The notes beneath the pieces were generated by a model. It was not told the DNA's origin. It did not search any database and saw only the letters and a list, made by a program, of their open reading frames with translations. DNA of 64,000 nt from Endocalyx cinctus (taxonomy: Eukaryota; Ascomycota; Sordariomycetes; Amphisphaeriales; Apiosporaceae), in assembly GCA_001600455.1 (NCBI GenBank), contig BCKC01000001.1, positions 2,010,441 through 2,074,440 on the forward strand. The letters are read 5' to 3'. Shown in pieces: positions 35,660 to 47,050 of this stretch; within the stretch, counting starts at the first letter, position 1; the number at the start of each line of letters is the position of its first letter. A program made the position numbers and the translations under genes.

Positions 35660-37004
35660 GGTAGAATCATACAGTCCTGGGAAAGGAAAATGCTATATAG
35701 TGTGATACCAACAAGTTTCCCGTGGCCGAGCCCTGCCCAATTGCGAATAGTATGATCTATAGTTTCTCAAGCCGCAGAATTGTTGAGTTGAGCCGCATTG
35801 CTTTACCGTGAAGTTGTAGTTATGGATACGCGGCTGGTGTACCTCTCAAAAAGCGGCTGAAGCAGAATTATTTACTTACAATTAAAATGAAAACAAAACT
35901 AATTTGCTCTTTCTTATTTTTTATTTGTTTTACACGTGTTGTTGTCAGTACACTTCTTTGAATTTTGATGTTATAGCTATACATCAGATTGTGAATTGTA
36001 AGTAGGCATCTCTCTCTGCCCCTCCTAGCAAAATCAATATCGGTATTGATTGACTAGTTAGTATCTGTACAAGTAGATACATTAGATACACATGATCCGT
36101 GCGTTATGCATCATCCCGCATTCAACATTATCATTAGCGTGACACGCTAACCTTTAGAGGAGAAGTTCTAACATAATCCGCTAAGATAAGTAAAGCAATA
36201 CAGAGTAGGGAGTACTTACCTATACTACAGGCCCTATAGTGCACTACAGCGGTATACTATAGCGCTGTAATCACTAATTTTGATCGGAAGGGCGGAATTC
36301 AACATGACTTCTCCCATGTCGAGAATCGCCAAGTATGGCCTAACTCCAAGCCGATCCTCAAAGTTACACCAATCTCCCCGCCCAGGTCCCTATAATTGGG
36401 CAAGTTTGGGTTCTCCAGCTCATGCAATTATAAGCCATTACACCGGGATTACTCTAAACGGTAGTGATATAAACGGTCGTGCCCCAAATGGTGGTGTTCC
36501 GACCGGTAATCAATACACCAAATCCGTTATACTGACAAATGAGTAAGTACTGTAATCCGTACCAAGTGTAAAATGTACTACCCTCTTTGAAGTACTATGT
36601 ACTCTCTATACAGGGTACCTCTGCCTTTTTTTTTTTTTTCGTCCCTCTCTTCAATTTGCCCTCTTATAGAAAGCCCCATCACATACCCTTGATCTCATCC
36701 TGCTGCACATAAGCACCCACAAATATCTACCTTGCTTAGGTATCTATTTGTGGTAAAGATAAGTGTCTAGGGTTATTTTTACTTGTTGCTTATTATACCT
36801 AATTTCATATGATATATTAAATCCGGTCCGCTCACTAATATCATCACAAGTGTTTCTCATCTTTCTATTCTCACTCAAACTTCTTCACCTCAATTCTCTC
36901 CCGTCGAGAAAGTCGAGAAGAGACCGTTCTGCACTTGTTCTTTCGACTTAGGCCCTAGAATCCACTTTTCCCCTCCCGAAGAGTGGCCCGGCAACAGAGG
37001 AAAA
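35660..37004. other. Divergent intergenic region, CDC23/ERG20
   Basis: Contains GTACTA/TAGTAC-rich AT sequence around 36190-36270, a T run near 36627-36640, and pyrimidine-rich DNA just upstream of ERG20 (36880-36920). An 88-codon frame at 36280-36546 ends inside a GTAAGT donor-like site and is noted as a weak possible exon. No RNA gene recognised. Confidence 0.5.
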
Positions 37005-38185
37005 ATGGCTAAGAAGATTACCTTGAAGGAGTTCGAGGCTCAGTGGCCTAAGTTGGAAGCCGACCTTCTTGAAGGTGTCAAGAAGTATGGCTTACCTGAG
37101 GAACAGGTCAATTGGTACCAGAAGGTAGGTTTTATTATATTTTATTTTATTTTTCCCTCCGTAAAAGAATTTTGTTCGGATAGGAAATCTCTCACCCATA
37201 CGTACAGTATATGCTTTTTGTGTTAGTTCGCACTAATTTAGCTGACGTTATCCTCACGTAGTCTCTTCAAACCAACGTTCTCGGTGGAAAATGCAACCGT
37301 GGAATGTCGGTTCCTGACAGTGTTTCTGTCCTCTTGAACAAACCCCTCACCGATGAGGAGAATTTCCAGTCATGCGCACTAGGTTGGATGATTGAACTGC
37401 TCCAGGCCTTTTTCCTCGTATCTGACGATATGATGGACGGCAGCATTACCCGCCGTGGAAAGCCCTGCTGGTACCGCCAGGAAAATGTCGGCATGATCGC
37501 TATCAATGACTCTTTCATGCTCGAGATGGCCATCTACACATTGCTGAAGAAGCACTTCAAAACTCACCCGGCCTACGTCGACTTGATCGAGTTGTTCCAC
37601 GAGACCACCTTACAGACTGAGCTCGGTCAGCTTTGTGATTTGCTCACAGCCCCGGAGGATGTCGTCAACCTCGACAACTTCAGTCTTGAGAAGTACACAT
37701 TCATTGTCATCTACAAGACGGCCTACTACAGCTTCTACCTCCCCGTTGCCTTGGCACTCTACCAACTCAACATTGCGACGCCCAAGAACCTCAAGCAGGC
37801 GGAGGATATCCTCATCCCTATGGGCGAGTACTTCCAGGTCCAGGATGACTATCTTGACAACTTCGGTCTACCCGAGCACATTGGTAAGATCGGTACCGAC
37901 ATCCAGGACAACAAGTGTTCTTGGCTCGTCAACCAGGCGCTTAAGCGCGCTACCCCCGAGCAGCGCAAGGTGCTCGAGGCACACTACGGAAAGAAGGACG
38001 GCGCCCACGAAGCTGAAATTAAGAAGCTCTACAACGAGATGAAGCTGGAGCAAGTTTACCAGGAATACGAAGAGAAGCGCGTGAGCGAGATCAAGGATAT
38101 GGTCGCGCGTATTGATGAGAGCGAAGGCCTGAAGAAAGAGGTTTTCGAGGCCTTCTTGGCTAAGATCTACAAGCGAAGCAAGTAA
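37005..38185 (+). CDS. erg20: Farnesyl diphosphate synthase
   Basis: Condenses DMAPP/GPP with IPP to make FPP, the branch point to sterols, dolichol, haem A, ubiquinone and prenylated proteins. Exons are 37005-37124 and 37262-38185 (137-bp intron), giving 347 residues, the standard fungal length. The first aspartate-rich motif DDMMD is at residues 95-99, followed by the arginine pair in [12 protein letters not shown]. The second motif DDYLD is at 235-239, followed by [14 protein letters not shown]. The aromatic pair before the first motif (FFLVSDD) fits a C15-length product. The protein ends in KIYKRSK. The ATG follows a purine-rich leader (GAAAAATGG). It converges with the P450 gene, whose stop lies 514 bp downstream. 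Confidence 0.97.
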
Positions 38186-38699
38186 GGCGCATTCTCAGCA
38201 TCGTTGGTGAACGCCAAATCTCTCACGAGATATACAAGTGATGGCGATGACTTAATAGACAATGATTACGAGGCCATGGTAGAAGGATAAAAATAAAAAT
38301 AAAAAAGGACAATTTTCTACTATTCAGATTCAATACTTGCTGGCATGATAGGCATTGATGGGTTTCCAGGAGGTTTTAGGTATATTCTCTATACCCGTCT
38401 TCACTTGACGTACTTCTAGGCCTCTGCCGATTCATGAATTTGTAGCTAGATCGCAACTAGAGACAAAATAAAGTTTCACTTCGTAACTTGTGGTTCACCA
38501 TACACAATCAAGCTACTCCTCTATAATGACTCTGCTATTAATTCTACATGCCCCGCCATACGGCCCAGATTTGTCATTTTACTGACCCATTCGTGGTTGA
38601 AAGCGCACTATAGTAAGACGGATTTCAGTTAAGTAAGCTTTGAGGTCTATTTCTAGTGACGTAGTGTAAAACCAAGCAGGGATTTGTAGGTGGCGCCTC
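38186..38699. other. Short convergent intergenic region
   Basis: 3' flanks of ERG20 and the P450 gene; nothing coding seen. Confidence 0.5.
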
Positions 38700-40988
38700 T
38701 TAAAACACAGGGGAGCAACACAGGGGGGGAGGGGGGCTAGGGGGGGCCTTAAACAGCATGACTGGGATTTTATTTTATACTTTATGCAGTTCGGCAGTGA
38801 ATATGCAATGCATCTTCCCCAAGGCACGACAAGAAAGAAACAAAAAAAAGGAAGAAAATAATAAGCAAGAAAGAAAGTAAAAATAAATAATAAAAAAGTA
38901 ACTCACCAAATAACGGCTTTTCCTTCCACAGCATGTACATCTCCGCCCCACCGATCCAGTCTCCGACGTCCTCCCGGGCGAACTCAAAATCGTAAGCGTG
39001 GATAATCTTGGCGAGCGCTATCCTCATCTCCAGCCAGGCCTGGGTGATGCCGAGGCAGCTTCTAGGACCGGTGCTGAAGGCCAACCCTTTGGGTAGAACC
39101 GAATCGGAGCCGCCGCACTCGGGGTGCCGATGAAGAAGATTTTCTTCTTCCTCGTCCTTCTCCTCCTTCTCGAGTAGCGGAACGTCCGAGACGATGGGGG
39201 AAGAAGCAGCGTTGTTGCTGCTGGTGCCGGTGGCAGTATCGCTACGACGAAGCCACCGATCCGGATCAAACTCGTGCGGCCTCGCGCACGTCTTCGGGTT
39301 ATGAAAAACGGCCCAATGCGGCGCCGAGACGACGGTCCCGGCCGGGACGAAGACCCCATCCACCGCGTCTCCGGGGGACACGCGGGGCAGGCCGAAAGCG
39401 ATCGGCGGCATGCACCGCATCGTCTCCTCCAGGACGGCGTTCAGGTAAGGGAGGCGCGCGAGCGCGATCCCGTCCAACCCGTCGCGGGCCAGCGATCTCA
39501 CCTCCCGGCTCAACCTCTCCCGCGCCGGAGCGGACGCGCATAGGTAATACAAGGCCGCCGTGAGCACGTGCGAGACGGTGTCGGCGCCGGCTATGATCAG
39601 CGCTTGCGCTAGCGAGACTAGCTGCTTCTCGCTCATGCCGCCGTTGGCGATGACGGGCGCGAAGAGGTCGTCGTCGTTGTCGTCCTCATCCTCTTCCTCC
39701 GATACCTTTCCCCTTCTCTTTTTTTCTCCCGGGAGAATCTGATTGCCGTCGTTATCCTGGTAGAGTGGGGATAAGGCGGGTTTGGTGTTGGTCGAGGCCG
39801 ATGATGACCGGTTTACTCGCCTGCGAACCGTGTCTTGAGTAAAAGCGTAGTGCTTCTGCAGGTTCTTGATGGCTGAGAGGGATATCATGAAGGGTAAAAA
39901 GGGGCGTAGGAGGGGTACCCGTCGCGCTAGGCTCGGTAGGATGGCGGCGTGGGCGCTGTCCCGTAGCAGCGAGATCCAGAAGTGTGTCTTACCCGTCGCG
40001 ACGGCGTTAAAAGACTCTCCGAAGGTTAGTTCTCCTAAGAATCCAAGTTATTATGATTAGTTTTCTCAAGATATTACTGAAATAGTAAAAGAGGTACCCC
40101 AATCACCCAATCTAATTCATTACAAAAGCGTGCAGTGCTTCTCTTCATCTCTTCTTCCAAATGACATGGAATTCAAAACTTACCCATAATATCAAACCCG
40201 AGCCAAGGTATCGCCTCGGTGACGTCGACGCCGTCCGTACCACCGCCGAGCTCGCCCATCTTCTGCACGAAGAGGTCGACGTACTGGTGCACTACGTACT
40301 CCTGGCTCCTCTTGATGGAGCCGGCGCTGAAGCCCGGTGCGAGCATCTTACGCTGGCGCGCGTGCTCGGCCGGGTCCAATTCGTAAAATAACATTCGTAC
40401 ATCTCCATTATCGTAAAATTTCCCGCACTTCAGGAACGGCTTCCGGGCCCGCGACGGAGTCGAGTATATATCCCGGTGGGCTTGAACGGTCGCAAAAGAG
40501 AGCTCATTAGGCGCAATTCGGATCACGTCCCCTTTTTCGGAGATAAAGTATTAATATCGACTTAACCTTATTGTCTCCCCGTAATCTCGTAGTAAAAGAT
40601 AGAGGAGAGGGAATAATAGGATATAACATACCATATTTACGGTGAGCCTCTTCAATGACACTGGCATATCTCCCACTAAGCCATACGCGCGCTAGCCAAA
40701 CCTAAAGGTGAGTGAGTATGGTCAGCGGGTGGGTAGGTTTTATCAGGTTAAGCAAACGCGCTCTTCTACATACTTCAGATACAGCTGCAAACCTAGGACC
40801 TGGAAATTTGGCGAGAGGATGAAACCATAGGGAGTATATAGACCAAATAATCCAGTAAACGACACTCTATTTATTATAGTTGAGTCAGTATTCAGTCCAG
40901 TACGTGAAGGTTTATTATGTACACTCACCAAAGTAGCTACAACTATGGTAGTAGGGATGACATAACCTAACGTGAAGCTTAACGTCAT
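38700..40988 (-). CDS. Cytochrome P450 monooxygenase with two low-complexity insertions
   Basis: ER-anchored microsomal P450, 586 residues. Exons are 40988-40929, 40866-40774, 40701-40632, 40531-40184, 40034-38907 and 38761-38700 (introns 62, 72, 100, 149, 145 bp). The N-terminal membrane segment (~5-35) is completed by exons 1-2 and leads into [17 protein letters not shown]. Catalytic signatures are present: I-helix AGADT (~339-343), ETMR for ExxR (~394-397), FDPDRW (~446-451) and haem loop [10 protein letters not shown] (~510-519, Cys ~517). Oddities are an acidic/basic insert at ~266-314 ([11 protein letters not shown]) and a second Ser/Glu-rich insert of ~50 residues (~456-505) between FDPDRW and the haem loop. 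The last small exon ([10 protein letters not shown]..., stop at 38702-38700) is the least certain. N-terminal sequence recalls the CYP65/isotrichodermin-hydroxylase class; the substrate is unknown. Confidence 0.88.
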
Positions 40989-43939
40989 ATTTATTAAAAG
41001 TGATATAGGATTGAAAGTATGAAGGAAAAGAAGAGATTAATCTTGTAGTATAAGGATATCCGAGCTACTTAAGTTAACAAGAGCAATATTATACTCCCGA
41101 ATCTTTACATAGTACCACATAAAACTATATTCTCCGCCCCGTGACTCAGGAAATTAAAGTCTCTTATATGGTAGGGCAGATATATACGAATCATATCCAA
41201 AAATACGCACTGAGTCTATGTAAACGGATATCAACACCGTTTCACGTTAGGCATACCTCCATCACACTTCTATACACACAACTCTTTTTTACCCTACCGA
41301 TAAAGCACTTTTTCTGTGTATTATGTGACTAGCTTACAACCCCCAAACCTAATTATCAGTCTGGGAGACACGCGGCACCCCCAGCTGACACTGCGGCGAG
41401 GCGGCAAAGCCATGAGCAAAAGTTATACTCTACACTCCTTCAAAAATGAGATGATCTGATCGTAAGTCTTCCCTCCAGTCGCATCGTGATAGGTTCAGTA
41501 GCGAATACCGAGCAGTATTCGACGGGGAAATGTTTTCCAGTAACATAAAAAGAAGGATCACGTCAGAATTGCGTATATTCTTTCTAACGTTCCCCTTATA
41601 CCTAAGCTGCCGATGTAAGCATCTTACCGTAGGGCTGATCTGCGTACTGTATGTATGGCCCGGTGCCGAGAGTTATAGGTGTGAGCTGCTCCCCCATATC
41701 ACCGTATCCGGTCAGGATGCTGGTAGGATTCGTACACGTTAATCCCCCTTGTTTCGAAATCTCGTCTTTCTGCGTGATATATCAACACGATGGCGTCGAA
41801 TCGGATTAGTCTGTGGTTAGGTTATCACAAACTTACACTTGCACTTCCTGTGATGGAGAGGCTGCCTGAACCACCCACGGAGTTATTACCCGAAAAAGAT
41901 ACCAAATTCACCGCCTAACGTAATATCTTCCCCACGTATTCTTCTTTTCAGTCACAGATGCCTCATCTGCCAGGCATAGGAGCCATCGATAGTTGGTTTG
42001 GTGTGATGGAAGGAACTGTCGGCGGCGATATATAGAGGGTAGAGATGTACGAGGAAACCACATGACCCCACGAACTATACACAGCCTGGGCTACGCAAAA
42101 TATTCAACCGCCGTATCCAACCCTCAATCAATGGACCCTGGTAGGTACCACACTTCGACCCCAGATCAGTCAGAACCAGGACAAAGATAAACGAACCCGA
42201 GTACCATGGTCTCGGTATTTTCCAGGTACCGTGAAATTGGTGCCGATGAAGAACGAAGCGGAAGAACTTCTGTATCCGGCGGTGGCTCGGAATCCTTTCC
42301 CCTAAAAATAAGGTGAGGGTGTGATTATCTTCCACCCTGTCTCTTCTGTTGGTAAGACGTTACGAACATCATGCGGCACAGATTTAATCGTATCTCACCG
42401 TGGTCCCCAATTGGATGTCTAGAGAGAAAAAAAAGGTAAAGTTAGTCAATAAATGGCATGCGTAAGTGAGCGATTCTCCTGCGAAAGACATAAATTACCA
42501 ACATCAACAAACGTCTTTAGGTGAAAGCCTCTTACGCCTTTTTTCTCCCCACGTGTTTTTCCCGTAACAAGTTAACACGAATGCGTCACCGCCAGTGAGA
42601 GCCCATAAATTCCTTTCTTCACGTCAGCTCAGAAGGAGGAGATCAAGGGCGCTTACAGCAATACTACGTCGTTACGCCAAAGACTTACACCCGACCTACC
42701 TTACGACTCGATATGGCAGGATGAGGCGGGTTGATAAGATATTACAATCACGCCCTGTCTCCATCCTACAAGGCATAACCTTTTTTTCCCCCCCTCCTGC
42801 GGTTCCCACGTTTTAAGATAGCATCGCCGCCACCACGCATTAGAAAAAAAAACGTCTTTCAGATGATGGGTGCCAGGCTCTAGTATAAGCCAATCAGACG
42901 AGTAGGAACGACTTTTAACCGCGCCTCGCGGAGCAATGGAGGGTGGGGGCTTGAATAGAGAAAATGTGGCCTCGTGATAAGTTGAATATCTAAATAATGT
43001 TGGTGATGGCAAGGCAGTTTATCAGATCATTGAATGTTTCTGTAGACCAGATGATCATAGAAGGAGTAAGGGAATCCTTTGTTGTTGGGCTGAACTCCTC
43101 GCTGTGGCATCCTTTTCTGTTTTCTCTTACTTGATTACCTCCAGCTTTCCGATCTCGCTATCCTTTCTGAGGTACGTCCAGTTCTTCTCCAATACTTTTT
43201 TTTTTTTTTTTGGATTCGAACGTGAGGAGAGTCTTAAGGTTATGTCAGGCATCCCATAAGGAAACAAGTGTTATACATACACAGCGAAATCTAAATCTCT
43301 AAACCAAAGCTTTCGAACAAGATGATTAATTATGTTATACAATTAAATAATCCTTACATATGCCTCCTTTTACCCCCTCGAAGACCGATATGAACAGGCA
43401 ATTGACTCCTAATTACTTAGTATATAGTTCCAATGCTTTAAACCCCTTTCCATCCTTATTAAAATTTTTGAAAACATAGGGAGTCATCTCTATAAAGTGA
43501 CTGCTAATCCGCCCGAAATATGCAAAATGCTCTTCCACATGTATTCGCTCCTCTCAATTTGTTCTTACTTTTTAATAACTTTTCTTCCCAAAATGGAGGA
43601 AAAAAGAAAAAGAATGCACACACGCCGGGTTATCTCGTTACAATCACATAATTATGTAAATACACTCGCTCTCGCTACCCGCTACCCTGTTCCTAACCCC
43701 TATGCTATGACGAAAGAGAAAAGCAAAGAAATATGGTGCGATGAATTCCAACTTTTTGTAGTACGACTGATAAGGAAAAAAAAAAAGTGATGGGAAATTA
43801 TTGAAAATAGAGTAGATCAAAAAGAAAGCAAAGTCAAATTAGCGCCCATGTTCGCAATGCTTGGTTTTGGGGGTGTGACAAAAAAAATATTCAAGATAAG
43901 TCGCTTCGAGTTAGACGCATGGGGGTTTTTGTTTTTTTT
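40989..43939. other. 2.9-kb intergenic region upstream of P450
   Basis: Between the P450 5' end and the RA-PH gene 3' end, both on the minus strand. A perfect Gcn4/AP-1-type TGACTCA sits at 41142-41148, ~155 bp upstream of the P450 start. An ~18-19-nt T run lies near 43194-43211. Short open frames (at most ~105 codons) show no family signal. A B-box look-alike at ~43212 lacks an acceptor stem. Confidence 0.5.
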
Positions 43940-46900
43940 TCAAACCACCTTCAAAGTGCCTGTTCGGCCAGGCACGGAGTTAAACGAGGCCTCTCGTTCT
44001 CTGTATTCTCTTTCGCGAGCGCGTTCGCGTTCGCGAATTCTTTGTTTTTCTTTCTCCTTCTCTCTCTCCCTCTCCCGGTCTCGGTTCTCGCGGGCGGGGG
44101 CTTGGGCGTGGTTATTACCCTCGCCAAGCCTCTTGGGTATGGAAGGCATGGGCGGAGCCGCCTCGGATGGTCGAGAGCTGGAAGTCTTGCTCCTGGCTCT
44201 GGCGACGAGCGGCTGCGAATGGGAAGAGGATGAGGTGGAAGACGCCGTCGACTGCTGTTGCTGAGGTCGGCGTAAAACGCTCCTGGGTGGGACTTCGAGG
44301 AATTTCCCTCCTCCAGGAGTTGATGACCCGTTGCCGACGCTAATTAAGTCCACGAGGTGGGACATGCCGTCAGGGACCTTGACGCCGCGACCCGTGTTGT
44401 CCTTATTCCACTGCGGCGGTTCCTGGAAAGTAGGCTGGATATTGACAAGTGGTTTGGGACGATCGCGTCGATTCGAGTGCGACATCGCTAAACCCCCGTT
44501 GCCCATTGGCGGGGCTGAGCCTAGAGGGTTTGGGTGCTCGTGCGGGTTTGAGCGGCGTGTATGATGATGATGGTGATGAGAAGAAGAAGGCCGCCCCTGG
44601 GTGTGTGGCCTACCCATATTGATACTGCTCAGAGGAGGAACGGGTACATGGGGGGATCCTGACATGGACGGTCGGCGCATACTAGACTGTACCACGCCGG
44701 CCGAGGTGCTGGGCCGTGAGGAAGAGGAGCTCCGTTGTTGAGCCGAGTGCTCGATGGCGGAAGGAAACCAAGAAGGGGATTCGGGTTTTAAAGTTGGCGT
44801 TTCTGGTTCTGTAACGGTCGCCTGCTGATTTAATAACGACGGGCCGTCTGTGAAGGCTTCGTCGGGTTTAAGAGGTTGCCTCCCTCGAGTTGTGGCTGCT
44901 GCCGCCGCCGCCGATTTCTCCGCTTCAGCCTTGCGCTCTCCGTATCCTTCACCGAGCAAACCGTTGCCGGTGAAAGCATCATCGCTGGATGATTTGATGC
45001 TGTCAATCAAGGCGCCGGGCCTGCTTTGGCCGTCTTTCGAGACCCGTCTTGATGTGTTCTTGTTAACGTTGTGCATCTTTGGCATCGTAGATACATCCGG
45101 TATTTCGGGAGGTAAGAAATCTTTACCAAACTGCGACAGGCGCTTGTCGAAGCGTTTCATATCTAGCAGAGGCTCAAATTGACCAATGCTATACGGGGCC
45201 TCGTCTATAGATACCCGAAGACGGTGGCCGTCGAGTGCGGCAACATTGATCGATTTCTTTGGTGCATGCGCAGTAGAGGGAGATGCGAGCTGGGGTGGCT
45301 TGGCATCCGTCTTAGGTATGGAAATCCGTCTTTGCTGCTGTGTCTGTGACAGCGATTGTTTCCTGCCCTCTGGTCTTCGATCGACTAGGTACCAGCTCCG
45401 CCATCCGTGGACTCTTCTCTTGAACTCTTCGGCAATGTTAGGATCCTCGGTACAGAAGTACTGTACGTAATTTTCTGTGTTCATGAAGATTGTAGTCTTT
45501 TGCTGACTCTTGACCGCGAAGCAGTGACGCTTTGGCGGTTTGAGGTGTCTCCGCATCTGCGATTCTGTCGGCTTGTAAATATCGTAATCAGATAACCGAC
45601 ACAGATTTGTTGTCTCTTTATCATTCGCTCCTGCATTCTGTTTCTTAGACATTATAATTTGTCCATTATCTAGCAGCGTAACCCATCTCTTGTTCCATTT
45701 CCCAGGTCGGTTCGAATGGTACATATATAGTTGACATCCGGATGGAGTCGCATTGCTCCTCGGTACGGCATATATATCAAGATCTTCATCTTGATCAGGA
45801 TCAATTACTGCTACCACCAATTGGTTCTGAGTATCCCTATCCCAAGAATTCATAACATCCCGAATCCGCTCGTAGGTGCGCAGGCGGCGCTCGAGACCTA
45901 GTACGTCGTAAATTTCGAGTACGATACAGTTTGACGGGGTAATCTCGAGATCGTAGGTCATCTGTTTAGACGTTTGGAAAATAATGTCGGCCGGCGTAGT
46001 TTCTGGCGTAATTTCGACAGAAAAGGTGTGATGTCGACAACGAACGGCAACGTTCTGTATTCATTTCATTAGTATCTTAATTGAAGGCGCGGGCAGCACA
46101 GTTGTCCTTAGTACACTTACCCGATCAGCGCCATTTATAGCAGAGTTTGGCGCATCGGTTTGCGGGACAATACCCTTACCACCAGGCTCGATGTAGGCGG
46201 CTGTCGAAGCATCATGGCTCACCATGGGTTCAAACGATTCAGTCGTGGATGAAGAGGGCGAAAGCGTGGGAGGCGACCCATCCTTGTTCTTCCGATTTTT
46301 AGTTAAGAATGAGAATTTGTCGACAATTGGACTTCTTGGCTTGATAGATTGAATTGAAGGTCTTTGACTGTTTGCAAGTTCTGCTTCTAGTCTTTCTAGA
46401 TCCTTTCTCTTCTGTTCCGCCAGTCTTTGTTCCCTTTCGACATCTAATCGCGTGACCTGCTGATGAGTGTCCATAGTTGTTGCGTTTAGCTTGTCGCAAT
46501 TTTTTGATCGGTCCTCTCCTCGACTATCTAGCATCCTCAGTTGATTATCTTCTATCTTTGTCGCGTTACTTGCGCGATTCTGATGCTGATGAATAGATGT
46601 CTTCTGACGTAGATGATTAGCCCTGGCTGGGTCTGTGTGTCGTAAATTAGGTTGAGGAAAAGCATTTTGAGAAGATTCTATATTCTCCTTTTGTGGCAAG
46701 GTGCTAGACCTTAATACGCGTGGTATAGCTGGCACCGGGGGCAGGTCTGAGGCTGCGCCAGGGTCCGAATTAATTTTTTGGGTTGCATTGTGACTTTGGT
46801 TCACCGAGAGGCTATTTGCGCGTCTCCGGTAACGAGACATGGATCGAGCAATGGAGTTTTTTCCAGATTCAGTTCCCGCCCCAGATCCGGCTCCGTCCTC

Positions 46901-47050
46901 TTCAACACCTCGGCTGGTGATGCGACTCATTGAGAGTGGCGGCAAAGAGGATACACTATTCGGAATTTGAGTTCTATGTCTCGAAAGCTTGATAGCTTGA
47001 CCATTTCGATCAGCCATAGTTGAACTGCGCCTGTCAGGTAGGAAGGGCAT
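43940..47050 (-). CDS. Ras-association (RA) and PH domain protein
   Basis: Probable membrane-signalling adaptor: an RA-like ubiquitin-fold domain followed directly by a PH domain, the MRL/RIAM-like order also kept in fungi. Exons are 47050-46121 and 46054-43940 (66-bp intron), giving about 1014 residues. Residues 1-300 are Ser/Arg-rich and disordered, with a short coiled coil (~205-230, LAEQKRKDLERLEAEL). The RA domain starts right at the splice (~311-400: NVAVRCRHHTFSVEITPETT). The PH domain is ~412-530, from GCQLYMYHSNRPGKWNKRW to the final helix at RVHGWRSWY. The C-terminal half is low complexity, with a His run, and a charged Arg/Glu helix before the end. Start uncertain: 47050 or MADRNGQ at 47017. 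A TTTTACAG upstream could be a 5' intron acceptor; further upstream the frame has no ATG. A role in polarity or Ras-family signalling is inferred. Confidence 0.82.

Noticed and set aside
37005..40988. Terpenoid biosynthetic gene cluster
   Set aside because: Only ERG20 and one P450; no cyclase, tailoring partners, transporter or regulator nearby. Kept only as a low-interest pairing.
43205..43225. Reverse-strand GTTCGAATCC motif
   Set aside because: Followed at once by a homopolymer, leaving no acceptor stem; no A box.
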